From Corynebacterium vitaeruminis DSM 20294 (GTDB taxonomy: Bacteria > Actinomycetota > Actinomycetes > Mycobacteriales > Mycobacteriaceae), in assembly GCF_000550805.1 (NCBI RefSeq), contig NZ_CP004353.1:1984001-2048000 (forward strand): 64,000 bases of DNA. The letters run 5' to 3'. Numbering within the stretch: the first letter of the stretch is position 1; every line of letters begins with the position of its first letter. A program made the translations under genes and the position numbers. Below the pieces are notes generated by a model that worked only from the letters and a program-made list of their open reading frames with translations, did no database searches and was not told where the DNA came from. This document shows positions 46,790 through 58,337 of the stretch, piece by piece.

Positions 46790-47785
46790 CTAGCTACGGA
46801 ATACCCGGCGTACCTTCCCGTCGACGCGTTCCAGCCGCCCGCGCACCGACGGACCCGCCGGATCATCGTCGTTGACACCGTTGTGATACGCGCAGCACGT
46901 GGCCAGGTTCGAACTTCTCGTGTGCCCACCGAACTGCCACGGAACCAAGTGATGCACCTGGCACTCATCGGCTGGCTTATGGCACCCATCCCACGCACAG
47001 GTGGGATTCTCCACCGCCGCCAACACCCGCTGCTTGCCGTTGGCAAACCGCTCCGAGCGAACCAAGTCCACCGGCCCTTCAACCGGATGAATCAGCGCAA
47101 ACCCCCACTTCTCATCCAGCTTCATGCGGGCGACCTGCGTGCTGGTGCGCTCCACCCCATCCGAGCACCGCAACACCGTCTCATCCCCGGTGCCATCCAG
47201 CACCGCATCGAGAGCGTCCAGCGGGATCGTCACGATCGGCCGCAGCACCGTTGCTACGGCCCCGCCACCGGTGATCGCCTCCTGCAACGCCGCCACCGGG
47301 TCATCGGCGTCCTTGACCGGGTCGTAAAGCGTAGCGATCACCTCCGCTGGGGCGTTGACCCGCATCGACCACGTATTGTCCGCATACCTGCGCACCGACA
47401 CCCCCAACGTCAACGCGCGGGGTGCAACGAGCTTCTTTAGCAAAGCCAGTCCGCGGCGTTTAAGCTCCGCAGGCGCCGCCTTCATCCGGCACAGCTCGCG
47501 GCGCAGGCGCCACTTCTTACGCTTGTCCGCCACCCGGCGGGCAACCGCCTCGATCGCCACAAGCGCATCCAGGCAGTGCCCGTTGGCGCGGATCGCGGAC
47601 ACGCACTCTGCCTGCACCCGCGACATCGGCGAGGGCGCGGCATAGATCGCCGCAAGCCCTGCGACGGTAGCCGCCGTGGACTCCGGCAACAACCGCTCCA
47701 GCTCACCCTCACCCAGCCCACTGGCTTCCTCGATGAGCGTCATCGGGTCGTGCAGCAGCGCGCCCAAGGTCTCCAACACGTTCAT
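46790..47785 (-). CDS. HNH endonuclease signature protein (13E12/DUF222 type)
   Basis: A 331-residue protein with a helical N-terminal region and a C-terminal HNH nuclease fold: CAWDGCHKPADECQVHHLVPWQFGGHTRSSNLATCCAYHN holds two zinc cysteine pairs, the HH pair and the final H of the motif. This family is expanded in actinobacteria and often called 13E12 repeat protein; its biological role is not established. The ATG at 47785 is chosen; an upstream GTG/TTG extension is possible. It separates aceF from the gcv genes and is absent, as far as I recall, from this place in C. glutamicum. Confidence 0.85.
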   Translation of the reverse strand: MNVLETLGALLHDPMTLIEEASGLGEGELERLLPESTAATVAGLAAIYAAPSPMSRVQAECVSAIRANGHCLDALVAIEAVARRVADKRKKWRLRRELCRMKAAPAELKRRGLALLKKLVAPRALTLGVSVRRYADNTWSMRVNAPAEVIATLYDPVKDADDPVAALQEAITGGGAVATVLRPIVTIPLDALDAVLDGTGDETVLRCSDGVERTSTQVARMKLDEKWGFALIHPVEGPVDLVRSERFANGKQRVLAAVENPTCAWDGCHKPADECQVHHLVPWQFGGHTRSSNLATCCAYHNGVNDDDPAGPSVRGRLERVDGKVRRVFRS

Positions 47786-47848
47786 GCCCCGCACGCTAAA
47801 CGCCCTCGCAACCCCGCGCAAGAGCACATGAAAAAAGGACCCAAAATC

Positions 47849-47886
47849 TGTGGATAACTTCCCACCCCACCCGATCTATCCACAGT
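47849..47886. repeat. Inverted pair of DnaA-box-like sites
   Basis: CTGTGGATA (47849-47857) and TATCCACAG (47878-47886) are perfect inverted arms 20 bases apart. The left arm with its next base contains TGTGGATAA, an exact DnaA box in reverse; the right arm matches TTATCCACA at eight of nine. They lie between the HNH gene and gcvP. Confidence 0.5.
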
Positions 47887-47975
47887 TTTCCGGGCCTGCG
47901 CGGACCCCGCCCTGCGAATCCCTCCGACCTCGGCTAAAATGCGCGATTTCGTGTCCTCCACCTCCCCTGCCGCTA

Positions 47976-47981
47976 TATAAT
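47976..47981 (+). promoter_or_regulatory. -10 element of the gcvP promoter
   Basis: TATAAT within TATATAAT. Transcription would start about 38 bases before the gcvP ATG, leaving room only for the ribosome site AAGGAGAAG. Confidence 0.6.
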
Positions 47982-48025
47982 GACTTCGTTCACACCCCCG
48001 TGCAGCAAGGAGAAGAACCGCCACC

Positions 48026-50845
<2,820 letters not shown>

Positions 50846-50862
50846 CCCGGAAGGATCCTTAC

Positions 50863-51951
50863 ATGACTGAACTGCTCCAGTCCCCGCTGCACGCGGAGCA
50901 CGTGGCGCTCGGCGCGAGCTTCACCGCGTTCGGCCCGTGGGAGATGCCGCTGAAGTACGGCTCCGAGCTCGCCGAGCACCGCGCCGTGCGCGAGGCCGCG
51001 GGGCTCTTCGACCTCTCCCACATGGGCGAGGTGCGCGTGCGCGGCGCCCAGGCCGGGGAATTCCTCGACTACGCGCTCATCTCGACGCTGTCGCAGGTAA
51101 AGGTGGGCAAGGCGAAGTACTCGATGATTGTCAACAAGTCAGGCGGCATCATCGACGACCTCATCACCTACCGGCTTGCCGAGGACGAGTACCTCGTGGT
51201 ACCGAACGCGGGCAACGCGAAGGTCGTCGCCGCCGAGCTCGCCTCCCGGGCGGAGGGCTTCGACGTGACCGTCACCGACGAATCGCTAGATACCGCGCTC
51301 GTCGCGGTCCAGGGCCCTCGCGCCCAGGAGCTGTTGCTCTCGCTGGTCCCCGACGACCTCGCCGCGCGGGTGACCGGGATGCCCTACTACGCGGCGGCAC
51401 CTGTCACCGTGGCGGGCGTCGACGCGCTCGTCGCCCGCACCGGCTACACCGGCGAGGACGGCTTCGAGGTGTTCGTGCCGGGCGGCAAGGCTGCCGCGGT
51501 ATGGGGCGCGCTGCTTCACGCCGGCGCCGTGCCGGCGGGGCTGGCCGCCCGCGACTCCCTTCGGTTGGAGGCGGGCATGCCGCTCTACGGCAACGAGCTC
51601 ACGCTCGAGCTCACCCCGGTCGCCGCCGGGATGCCCGTCGCGGCCAAGGACTGCGAGTTTGTGGGCAAGGAGGCGCTGGCCAGCGCTCCCGCGCCGGAGC
51701 GGGTGCTGGTGGGGCTTTCGAGCTCCCAGCGCCGCGCCGCCCGCGCCCACGACCTGCTCTTCGACGGCGAGACCCTAGTCGGCGAGGTGACCTCGGGTCA
51801 GCACTCGCCGACGCTTTCGCGGCCAGTCGCCTTGGCTTACGTCGACAAGCGAAAAGCAACGCCGGGAACGGCTCTTGAGGCCGAGATTCGCGGCAAGCGC
51901 TACCCCTTCGAGGTAGTCTCCCTCCCGTTCTACACCCGCCAGAAAGGATAA
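50863..51951 (+). CDS. gcvT: Aminomethyltransferase, T protein of glycine cleavage
   Basis: Transfers the one-carbon unit from aminomethyl-lipoyl-GcvH to tetrahydrofolate, releasing ammonia. Normal length of 362 residues. Visible motifs: [34 protein letters not shown], the folate-site aspartate in the [23 protein letters not shown] region, and [13 protein letters not shown]. It ends four bases before gcvH. Near the 3' end, VDKRKA is encoded by a GTCGACAAGC motif variant (51839-51850). Confidence 0.96.
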   Translation: MTELLQSPLHAEHVALGASFTAFGPWEMPLKYGSELAEHRAVREAAGLFDLSHMGEVRVRGAQAGEFLDYALISTLSQVKVGKAKYSMIVNKSGGIIDDLITYRLAEDEYLVVPNAGNAKVVAAELASRAEGFDVTVTDESLDTALVAVQGPRAQELLLSLVPDDLAARVTGMPYYAAAPVTVAGVDALVARTGYTGEDGFEVFVPGGKAAAVWGALLHAGAVPAGLAARDSLRLEAGMPLYGNELTLELTPVAAGMPVAAKDCEFVGKEALASAPAPERVLVGLSSSQRRAARAHDLLFDGETLVGEVTSGQHSPTLSRPVALAYVDKRKATPGTALEAEIRGKRYPFEVVSLPFYTRQKG

Positions 51952-51955
51952 AACC

Positions 51956-52345
51956 ATGTCCCTGCCAGCTGATTTCTCCTACTCCGAGGAGCACGAGTGG
52001 ATCAACGCGCCCGCCGATAAGGCCGCGGGTGAGACAGTCAAGGTGGGCATCACCTCGGTTGCCGCCGACCGCCTGGGCGAGGTCGTCTTCGCCGAGCTGC
52101 CGCAGGTGGGCGACGCCGTCACCGCGGGCGACCCGTGCGGCGAGGTCGAGTCGACCAAGTCCGTCTCCGACATCTACTCGCCCGTCACCGGCACCGTCAC
52201 CGCGGTCAACGACGCGGTCCACGACGACTACTCGGTGGTCAACTCCGACCCGTTCGGTGCGGGCTGGCTGTTCGAGGTCGCGGTCGACGAGGTCGGCCCG
52301 CTCATGACCGCCTCCGAGTACGCGGCGGCCAACGGAGTATCCTAA
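51956..52345 (+). CDS. gcvH: Glycine cleavage system H protein
   Basis: A 129-residue lipoyl carrier. The modified lysine is Lys68 in [15 protein letters not shown], within a hybrid-motif fold. It opens with the family pattern [10 protein letters not shown]. lipB begins six bases after its stop, so carrier and lipoylating enzyme are made from the same mRNA. Confidence 0.97.
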   Translation: MSLPADFSYSEEHEWINAPADKAAGETVKVGITSVAADRLGEVVFAELPQVGDAVTAGDPCGEVESTKSVSDIYSPVTGTVTAVNDAVHDDYSVVNSDPFGAGWLFEVAVDEVGPLMTASEYAAANGVS

Positions 52346-52351
52346 GGCCTC

Positions 52352-53107
52352 ATGACTGCTCCGCGTAAGCCCTTCTTCCCCGCCGACCAATCCATCCGCG
52401 ACTCCGACGCACCCGTGACGGTGCGCGAGCTGGGGCTGGTGGACTACCAGGAGGCCTGGGACCTGCAGGCGGACCTAGCGGCGAGGCGGGCGGCAGACGA
52501 GATCGAGGACACGATCCTCGTGCTCGAGCACCCGAGCATCTACACCGCGGGCAAGCGCACGCAGCCGGAGGACCGGCCCACCAACGGGCTGCCGGTCATC
52601 GACGTCGACCGCGGCGGGCGGATCACGTGGCACGGTCCCGGCCAGCTGGTGATGTATCCCATCATCAAGCTGGCCGACCCGATCGACGTGGTCGACTACG
52701 TCCGCCGGCTCGAGGAGGCGCTCATCCAGGTGGTGCGCCAGGCGGGAGTGACCACCGCCGGGCGCATCGACGGCCGCTCGGGCGTGTGGGTGCCGGGTGC
52801 TTCGCCCGCCGAGCACGCGAAGGTCGCGGCGCTGGGCATCCGGATCACCCGCGGGGTGACCATGCACGGGCTGGCCCTCAACTGCGACAACACCCTCGAG
52901 TTCTACGACTACGTCGTCCCCTGCGGGATCGCCGACGCCGGGGTGACCACCATGAGCGCGCAGCTTCGCCGCGACGTGACGGTCGCGGAGATGACCGCGC
53001 CGCTGCTTGGGGCGCTCGACGACGCGCTGGCCGGGCGCCTTGTTGTCGCGGATCACACCTTCGCCTCCGCCCCCGACCCCACCAAGGGGCTTCCTCGCAG
53101 GTCGTAG
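52352..53107 (+). CDS. lipB: Octanoyl-[acyl-carrier-protein]:protein octanoyltransferase
   Basis: LipB moves octanoate from ACP to the lysine of lipoyl domains. Normal length at 251 residues. Motifs: [32 protein letters not shown], and the catalytic pair, Lys in [20 protein letters not shown] and Cys in [13 protein letters not shown]. Targets in this window are GcvH and the three lipoyl domains of AceF. Confidence 0.96.
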   Translation: MTAPRKPFFPADQSIRDSDAPVTVRELGLVDYQEAWDLQADLAARRAADEIEDTILVLEHPSIYTAGKRTQPEDRPTNGLPVIDVDRGGRITWHGPGQLVMYPIIKLADPIDVVDYVRRLEEALIQVVRQAGVTTAGRIDGRSGVWVPGASPAEHAKVAALGIRITRGVTMHGLALNCDNTLEFYDYVVPCGIADAGVTTMSAQLRRDVTVAEMTAPLLGALDDALAGRLVVADHTFASAPDPTKGLPRRS

Positions 53108-53109
53108 GC

Positions 53110-53121
53110 GCTTTTCGACGC
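53110..53121 (-). repeat. Variant (GCGTCGAAAAGC) of the dispersed motif
   Basis: Two bases after the lipB stop, in the 45-bp lipB-lipA gap, on the opposite strand to both genes. Confidence 0.55.
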
Positions 53122-53152
53122 TACGCGTGGGGGCGGAGTACTGTCTAGTGAT

Positions 53153-54208
53153 GTGACTCAAGCAGAAGGACGAAAGCTACTCCGCGTCGAGGTACGCAAC
53201 TCCGAGACGCCCATCGAAGCCAAGCCACGCTGGATCCGCACCGCCGTGAAAACCGGCCCGGAATACCAGGACATGAAAAAGAAGGTCTCGGGTGCCAGCC
53301 TGCACACCGTGTGCCAGGAGGCGGGCTGCCCGAACATCCACGAGTGCTGGGAGTCCCGCGAGGCCACCTTCCTTATCGGCGGGGCCAATTGCTCGCGCCG
53401 CTGCGACTTCTGCCAGATCAACTCCGCCAAGCCGGACCCTCTCGACCGAGACGAGCCGCGGCGTGTGGCCGAGTCCGTGCGCGAGATGCAGCTGAACTAC
53501 TCCACCATCACCGGCGTGACCCGCGACGACCTAGACGACGAGGGCGCGTGGCTGTACGCCGAGGTGGTCCGCCAGATCCACGCGCTCAACCCGCACACGG
53601 GCGTGGAGAACCTCACGCCGGACTTCTCCGGCAAGCCGGACCTGCTCCAGGAGGTCTTCGAGGCCCGCCCGGAGGTGTTCGCGCACAACCTGGAGACGGT
53701 GCCGCGCATCTTCCGCCGCATCCGCCCCGCCTTCCGCTACGAGCGCTCGCTCGACGTGATCCGCCAGGCGCGCGACTTCGGGCTGGTGACCAAGTCCAAC
53801 CTCATCCTGGGCATGGGCGAGACCGTCGACGAGATCCGCGAGGCGCTGACCGACCTGCACTCCGCCGGTTGCGACATCGTGACCATTACCCAGTACCTTC
53901 GCCCCGGCCCCAAGTACCACCCGATCGACCGCTGGGTGAAGCCGGAGGAGTTCCTCGAGCACGCGGACTTCGCCAAGGAGCTGGGCTTCGGGGCCGTCAT
54001 GAGCGGACCCCTGGTGCGCTCCTCCTACCGGGCCGGCCGCCTCTACGCGCAGGCTCTGGCCGCGCGCGGCGAGCAGCTACCCGCAAACCTCTCGCACCTC
54101 GCGGAGACCGCGGGCGCCTCGACCGCCCAGGAGGCCTCGACGCTTTTGCAGAAGTACGGCCCCTCGGAGGACACCCCGGTGGTGTCGGGTTTGTTGCCCC
54201 GAAAGTAG
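53153..54208 (+). CDS. lipA: Lipoyl synthase
   Basis: Radical SAM enzyme that inserts two sulfurs into octanoyl groups. The auxiliary-cluster cysteines lie in [14 protein letters not shown] and the radical SAM cluster is bound by [14 protein letters not shown]-like SAM contacts follow and the C-terminal serine ligand is in [11 protein letters not shown]. Length 351 residues. The GTG start at 53153 has no ribosome site; TACTGT lies eight bases before it, so lipA may have its own leaderless transcript besides reading through from lipB. Confidence 0.96.
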   Translation: MTQAEGRKLLRVEVRNSETPIEAKPRWIRTAVKTGPEYQDMKKKVSGASLHTVCQEAGCPNIHECWESREATFLIGGANCSRRCDFCQINSAKPDPLDRDEPRRVAESVREMQLNYSTITGVTRDDLDDEGAWLYAEVVRQIHALNPHTGVENLTPDFSGKPDLLQEVFEARPEVFAHNLETVPRIFRRIRPAFRYERSLDVIRQARDFGLVTKSNLILGMGETVDEIREALTDLHSAGCDIVTITQYLRPGPKYHPIDRWVKPEEFLEHADFAKELGFGAVMSGPLVRSSYRAGRLYAQALAARGEQLPANLSHLAETAGASTAQEASTLLQKYGPSEDTPVVSGLLPRK

Positions 54209-54253
54209 CCCGTCGTTTCTTCCAGCGCGGCCGCGGGCGCTAATGTAGGTGCC

Positions 54254-55015
54254 ATGGCAGACGCGAACAAGAAGGAAGAGCGCGCGGCGAAGCGCGCACA
54301 GCGCCGCCAGACCTGGTCGCAGGTCTGGCAGGCTTTCAACATACAGCGCAAGCAGGACAAGGCGCTCATCCCGATCATGCTGGGCTCCTTCCTGGGCCTG
54401 GGACTGCTCTTTTTCCTCCTTGGCCTGCTGTGGGGCAACGAGTGGTTCATGCTCATCGTGGGCCTGCTGCTCGGCGCGACGCTCGCCATGTGGCTGTTTA
54501 GCCGCCGCCTGCAAAACTCCGTCTACGACCGCGCCTCCGGTCAGGCCGGCGCCGCCGGCTGGGCGCTGGAGAACATGCGCTCGAACTTCGCCGTGGTCTG
54601 GCGCACCAAGACCGCGGTGGCCATGAACACTCACATGGACGTCGTCCACCGCGTCGCCGGCGTGTGTGGGTTCGTGCTGGTCGGCGAGGGCGAGCCGCAC
54701 CGCCTCAAGCCGATGATGGACCAGCAGAAGAAGCGCCTCAACCGGCTCGCCCCGGGCGTGCCGGTCAACGAGATCATCGTCGGCGAGGGCGAGGGCCAGG
54801 TGCCGCTGAAGAAGCTGCAGTCGACGCTCATGAAGCTGCCGCGCCACTACAAGAAGGACGAGGTCTACCAGATCGCCTCCCGCGTCGAGGCCATGGACGC
54901 CGTCGCCGAGCGCCAAGCCAGCGGACTGCCCAAGGGTCCGCTTCCGAAGGGCGGCAAGGTCTCCGGCATGAACCGCCGCGCCCGCCGCAACGCGGAGCGC
55001 AACAACAAGGGATAA
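54254..55015 (+). CDS. DUF4191 domain membrane protein
   Basis: A 253-residue protein with a basic N-terminus (KKEERAAKRAQRRQTW), two membrane spans (about 38-75: IPIMLGSFLGLGLLFFLLGLL and LIVGLLLGATLAMWLF) and a C-terminal cytoplasmic domain ending in a basic RRARRNAERNNKG tail. It is the Rv2219 counterpart, always near lipA and glnA in Corynebacteriales. Function unknown. Confidence 0.88.
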   Translation: MADANKKEERAAKRAQRRQTWSQVWQAFNIQRKQDKALIPIMLGSFLGLGLLFFLLGLLWGNEWFMLIVGLLLGATLAMWLFSRRLQNSVYDRASGQAGAAGWALENMRSNFAVVWRTKTAVAMNTHMDVVHRVAGVCGFVLVGEGEPHRLKPMMDQQKKRLNRLAPGVPVNEIIVGEGEGQVPLKKLQSTLMKLPRHYKKDEVYQIASRVEAMDAVAERQASGLPKGPLPKGGKVSGMNRRARRNAERNNKG

Positions 55016-55020
55016 CCGTC

Positions 55021-55053
55021 AACCGGCTCGCACCCGCGAGCCGGTTCTTTTTT
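55021..55053 (+). terminator. Intrinsic terminator of the DUF4191 gene
   Basis: AACCGGCTCG pairs with CGAGCCGGTT and is followed by CTTTTTTAT. It overlaps the end of the convergent RDD gene. Confidence 0.92.
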
Positions 55054-55525
55054 ATCCCAGGATGACCGCGGTGCCCGTGGCACGGTCGTGCATCCCGCGG
55101 CCATCGGCGTCGACAAGCGCCGCCGGAAGGATGAAAACCGTAAACAGCGTGCGGGCGATGGCGCGAACGACGCCGACGCGGGCGGTGGGGTCGTCGATGC
55201 GGGCTACTCCCATGCCGAGAACGGCCTGGCCCGGCGTGCGTGCGAAGAAAATCACACTCACAATGCCCAGGATCACGAACAGGATGAGCGTCAGCGTGGA
55301 AGTCCCGCCCAGCTGGGTGGTGAACATGTGGATGAACGCCGCCACGATCCAGCAGATGATCCAATCGATGAAAACCCCGCCTGACCTGCGGGCAACCGAG
55401 GCCAGCGCGCCCGGGCCCTCCTTGGGGAGGCCCAGCTTCTCGCCTGGCCATTTCTGTGGGGTGTCGGCGCCTGCCTCGGATGGAATCTGCGGGCCGTCGA
55501 GCCAGCTTCGTTTGCGTTCAGACAT
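55052..55525 (-). CDS. RDD family membrane protein
   Basis: A 157-residue protein with the RDD pattern: SVARRSGGVFIDWIICWIVAAFIH at the first span and GQAVLGMGVARIDDPTARVGVVRAIARTLF before the last. Three spans are visible. Rv2219A is the positional counterpart. Function unknown. The start is the ATG at 55525, seven bases after TAGATT and without a clear ribosome site (leaderless pattern). The codons near the C-terminus contain an exact copy of the dispersed motif at 55107-55118. Confidence 0.85.
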   Translation of the reverse strand: MSERKRSWLDGPQIPSEAGADTPQKWPGEKLGLPKEGPGALASVARRSGGVFIDWIICWIVAAFIHMFTTQLGGTSTLTLILFVILGIVSVIFFARTPGQAVLGMGVARIDDPTARVGVVRAIARTLFTVFILPAALVDADGRGMHDRATGTAVILG

Positions 55526-55631
55526 GGCTTCTAATCTAGCGAACCCGCCCGAAAACGACATGTTCGCACCCCGCCCGACCTTATTTTTTGGTCAGCCTAT
55601 AGAAAATGATGTAAGGTTCTTCCCAGAGGAA

Positions 55632-55650
55632 TTTCTATCACCGTATAGTG
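55632..55650. promoter_or_regulatory. AmtR operator upstream of glnA
   Basis: TTTCTAT-CACCGT-ATAG matches the published AmtR pattern (tttCTAT, six bases, AtAG) in every fixed position. It overlaps TATAGT and TAGAAT, either of which could be the -10 box, about 95-115 bp before the glnA start. AmtR is the TetR-type master repressor of nitrogen starvation genes in Corynebacterium. Confidence 0.7.
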
Positions 55651-55746
55651 TAGAATCGCCCTAGTTGGTTTCGGTAGGAATTCCGGTCGAGATTTCCTAT
55701 CTCCGTCAAACTACAACACCCATGTTCACTCGCACGAGGAGTCACT

Positions 55747-57180
55747 GTGGCACTTAAGACCGCTGAAGACGTACTGAAGTACATCAAGGACGAAGAAGTC
55801 CAGTTCGTTGACATTCGCTTCACGGACGTTCCAGGTATCGAGCAGCACTTCACCATCCCGGCCAGCGTCCTAGACGAGGACGCGATCAAGGAAGGCCTCG
55901 CGTTCGACGGCTCCTCCGTCCGCGGCTTCACCACCATCGACGAGTCCGACATGAACCTCATCCCGGACCTGGCCACTGCGAAGCTCGACCCGTTCCGCGC
56001 CGCCAAGACCCTGAACATCAAGTTCTTCGTCTCCGACCCGTTCACCCACGAGCCGTTCTCCCGCGACCCGCGCACCGTGGCGCTCAAGGCCGAGGAGTAC
56101 CTGGCCTCCACCGGCATCGCCGACACCTGTAACTTCGGCGCCGAGGCCGAGTTCTTCGTCTTCGACAAGGTCCGCTACTCCGCCGAGATGAACTCTGCCT
56201 TCTACGAGGTCGACTCCGACGAGGGTTGGTGGAACCGCGGCAAGGAGTACAACCTCGACGGCACCTACAACCTGGGCTCCAAGACCCGCGTCAAGGGCGG
56301 CTACTTCCCGGTTACCCCGTACGACGGCACCCAGGACGTCCGCGACGACATGACCAAGTACCTGCTCGACGCCGGCTTCGACATCGAGCGCTACCACCAC
56401 GAGGTCGGCGGCGGCCAGCAGGAGATCAACTACAAGTTCAACACCCTGCTGCACGCGGCTGACGACCTGCAGACCTTCAAGTACATCATCAAGAACGTCG
56501 CCCGCATGCACGGCAAGGCCGCGACCTTCATGCCGAAGCCGCTCGCAGGCGACAACGGCTCCGGCATGCACGCCCACCAGTCCCTGTGGAAGGACGGCAA
56601 GCCGCTGTTCCACGACGAGTCCGGCTACGCTGGCCTGTCCGACATCGCCCGTTACTACATCGGCGGCATCCTCCACCACGCAGGCGCCGTGCTGGCCTTC
56701 ACCAACGCGACCCTGAACTCCTACCACCGCCTGGTGCCGGGCTTCGAGGCCCCGATCAACTTGGTGTACTCGCAGCGTAACCGTTCCGCCGCGATCCGCA
56801 TCCCGATCACCGGCTCCAACCCGAAGGCAAAGCGCATCGAGTTCCGCGCTCCGGACCCGTCGGGCAACCCGTACTTCGGCTTCGCCGCGATGATGCTTGC
56901 TGGCCTCGACGGCATCAAGAACCGCATCGAGCCGCACGCACCGGTGGACAAGGACCTCTACGAGCTCCCGCCGGAGGAGGCAGCCGCGATCCCGCAGGCT
57001 CCGACCTCGCTCGAGGCTTCCCTGAAGGCCCTAGAGGAGGACCACGAGTTCCTCTCCGACGGTGGCGTGTTCACCGAGGACCTGCTGGATACCTACATCA
57101 AGCTCAAGTACGACAACGAGATCGCTCCGGTTCGCCTGCGCCCGACCCCGCAGGAGTTCGAGATGTACTTCGACTGCTAA
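55747..57180 (+). CDS. glnA: Glutamine synthetase, type I
   Basis: Makes glutamine from glutamate and ammonia. The 477-residue protein is a GSI-beta dodecamer subunit: ITFxxxP-like [26 protein letters not shown] (metal glutamates), [27 protein letters not shown], and the adenylylation tyrosine in [13 protein letters not shown], so control by GlnE is expected. The start is the GTG at 55747 with GAGGAG upstream. The perfect AmtR box before it predicts induction under nitrogen limitation. Confidence 0.97.
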   Translation: MALKTAEDVLKYIKDEEVQFVDIRFTDVPGIEQHFTIPASVLDEDAIKEGLAFDGSSVRGFTTIDESDMNLIPDLATAKLDPFRAAKTLNIKFFVSDPFTHEPFSRDPRTVALKAEEYLASTGIADTCNFGAEAEFFVFDKVRYSAEMNSAFYEVDSDEGWWNRGKEYNLDGTYNLGSKTRVKGGYFPVTPYDGTQDVRDDMTKYLLDAGFDIERYHHEVGGGQQEINYKFNTLLHAADDLQTFKYIIKNVARMHGKAATFMPKPLAGDNGSGMHAHQSLWKDGKPLFHDESGYAGLSDIARYYIGGILHHAGAVLAFTNATLNSYHRLVPGFEAPINLVYSQRNRSAAIRIPITGSNPKAKRIEFRAPDPSGNPYFGFAAMMLAGLDGIKNRIEPHAPVDKDLYELPPEEAAAIPQAPTSLEASLKALEEDHEFLSDGGVFTEDLLDTYIKLKYDNEIAPVRLRPTPQEFEMYFDC

Positions 57181-57197
57181 GTCGTTGATCTCACTTT

Positions 57198-57228
57198 GGC
57201 CCACCGTTTTCGGTGGGCCATTTTCTTT
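57198..57228 (+). terminator. Intrinsic terminator of glnA
   Basis: GGCCCACC, loop GTTTTC, GGTGGGCC, then ATTTTCTTT. Confidence 0.93.
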
Positions 57229-57248
57229 ACCCGAGTAACGTGGGCGTT

Positions 57249-58124
57249 ATGCCAAGCGTTCTCGATCGCGCCCGCGGCGCCCTGTACGGCCAGCTCATCG
57301 GCGACAACCTAGGCCAGCTGGTCGAGGGGTTGCCCGAGCACGAGATCGACCGCGCAGGCCTTTGCGACATGCGCGACGGCGGCGTGCACGGGCTCATCGC
57401 AGGCCAGCCCACCGACGACTCCGAGATGGCGCTCGCGCTTGCCCGCAGCCTGGTCGCCCGCGGCGGCTTCGACCGCGCAGACGTGCTTTCCGCCTACCGT
57501 TCCTGGGCGCGCAGCGAGCCATTTTCGCTCGGGGCCACCTGCCGCAAGGCGTTGCTTTCCGACGTCTATAGCCCCGAAAGCCAGGCCAATGGGGCGCTCA
57601 TGAGGGTCTCCCCCATCGGCATCGCCTACGCCTTCGACCCAAGTCTCGCCGGCTCGTTCGCCGAGGACGACGCGCGCCTGACGCACATCCACCCGCGCTG
57701 CGTGCTGCTGAACGGGGTCTACGCCCGGGCGCTGGCCACCCAAATCCGCGACGGAATCGGCCGGGACGGGCTCGTGCGCCTCCTTGCTGGCGAGCCCGAC
57801 CCAGTGCTCCCCTCCGACTTCTCCACCCACATGGGCTGGGTGGAGATCGCCTTCGCCGTCTCCGCCTGGGAGGTTGGCAACGCGGAGAGCTTCGAGTCTG
57901 GGCTCATCGACGTCATCGCCCGCGGCGGCGATACCGACACCAACGCGGCGATCGCGGGGGCGATGCTCGGCGCATTGTTCGGGGAGGCCGCCATCCCCGC
58001 CCGCTGGCGCGCGGCGATCGACGCCTGCCGCCCGAGCCCCGGGACGCTGCGGCCTCGACCCGAGCGTTACTGGCCGTGCGACGCCCGGTCGCTGGCGGCT
58101 GAGCTGCTCAATTGCGCGCAATGA
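57249..58124 (+). CDS. ADP-ribosylglycohydrolase family protein
   Basis: A 291-residue ARH/DraG-type hydrolase that would remove ADP-ribose from an amino acid or nucleoside, using two magnesium ions. Metal motifs are all present: YGQLIGDNLGQ, GQPTDDSEMALALA (first site) and GGDTDTNAAIAGAMLGAL (second site). The start is the ATG at 57249, seven bases after TAACGT and without a ribosome site, hence probably leaderless. It lies alone between glnA and gltBD. In nitrogen-fixing bacteria DraG reverses ADP-ribosylation under nitrogen control. No partner transferase is visible here, so the target is unknown. Confidence 0.88.
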   Translation: MPSVLDRARGALYGQLIGDNLGQLVEGLPEHEIDRAGLCDMRDGGVHGLIAGQPTDDSEMALALARSLVARGGFDRADVLSAYRSWARSEPFSLGATCRKALLSDVYSPESQANGALMRVSPIGIAYAFDPSLAGSFAEDDARLTHIHPRCVLLNGVYARALATQIRDGIGRDGLVRLLAGEPDPVLPSDFSTHMGWVEIAFAVSAWEVGNAESFESGLIDVIARGGDTDTNAAIAGAMLGALFGEAAIPARWRAAIDACRPSPGTLRPRPERYWPCDARSLAAELLNCAQ

Positions 58125-58251
58125 TTCCCACACGATCCCACACGTCACCTTTCCGGCCGTGTCCGCTTGAATCGATGTTGCGGTAATGAAACCCACTAAT
58201 CGCCGAAATTGGAGTGGAATTTGTCACACAGTACCTGTTGAGCACTAGATT

Positions 58252-58270
58252 TTAGGCTGCCCTAACTTTA
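58252..58270. promoter_or_regulatory. DtxR-like box upstream of gltB
   Basis: TTAGGCTGCCCTAACTTTA agrees with the DtxR consensus TTAGGTTAGSCTAACCTAA at 14 of 19 positions by my count, and contains an internal TTAGG-N4-CCTAA dyad. It lies about 70-85 bp before the gltB ATG. Confidence 0.4.
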
Positions 58271-58298
58271 CATATGAATATTAAAACTGTTGATTAAT

Positions 58299-58312
58299 AG
58301 ATAGATTCATAG
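58299..58312. promoter_or_regulatory. Possible degenerate AmtR site before gltB
   Basis: AGAT-AGATTC-ATAG has the right-hand half and spacing of an AmtR box, but the left half matches at only two of four fixed bases. It is suggestive mainly because gltBD is an AmtR target in C. glutamicum. Confidence 0.25.
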
Positions 58313-58337
58313 CACTAGTGAAAGCGTGAGGGGATTT

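Noticed and set aside
46790..47785. HNH protein as a mobile intron or restriction enzyme
   Set aside because: No intron, terminal repeats, methyltransferase or target-site duplication is visible; the family is a common actinobacterial one of unknown role.
47886..48025. Glycine riboswitch before gcvP
   Set aside because: The only good promoter (TATAAT at 47976-47981) leaves a leader of about 38 bases, too short, and no tandem glycine aptamer pattern is visible.
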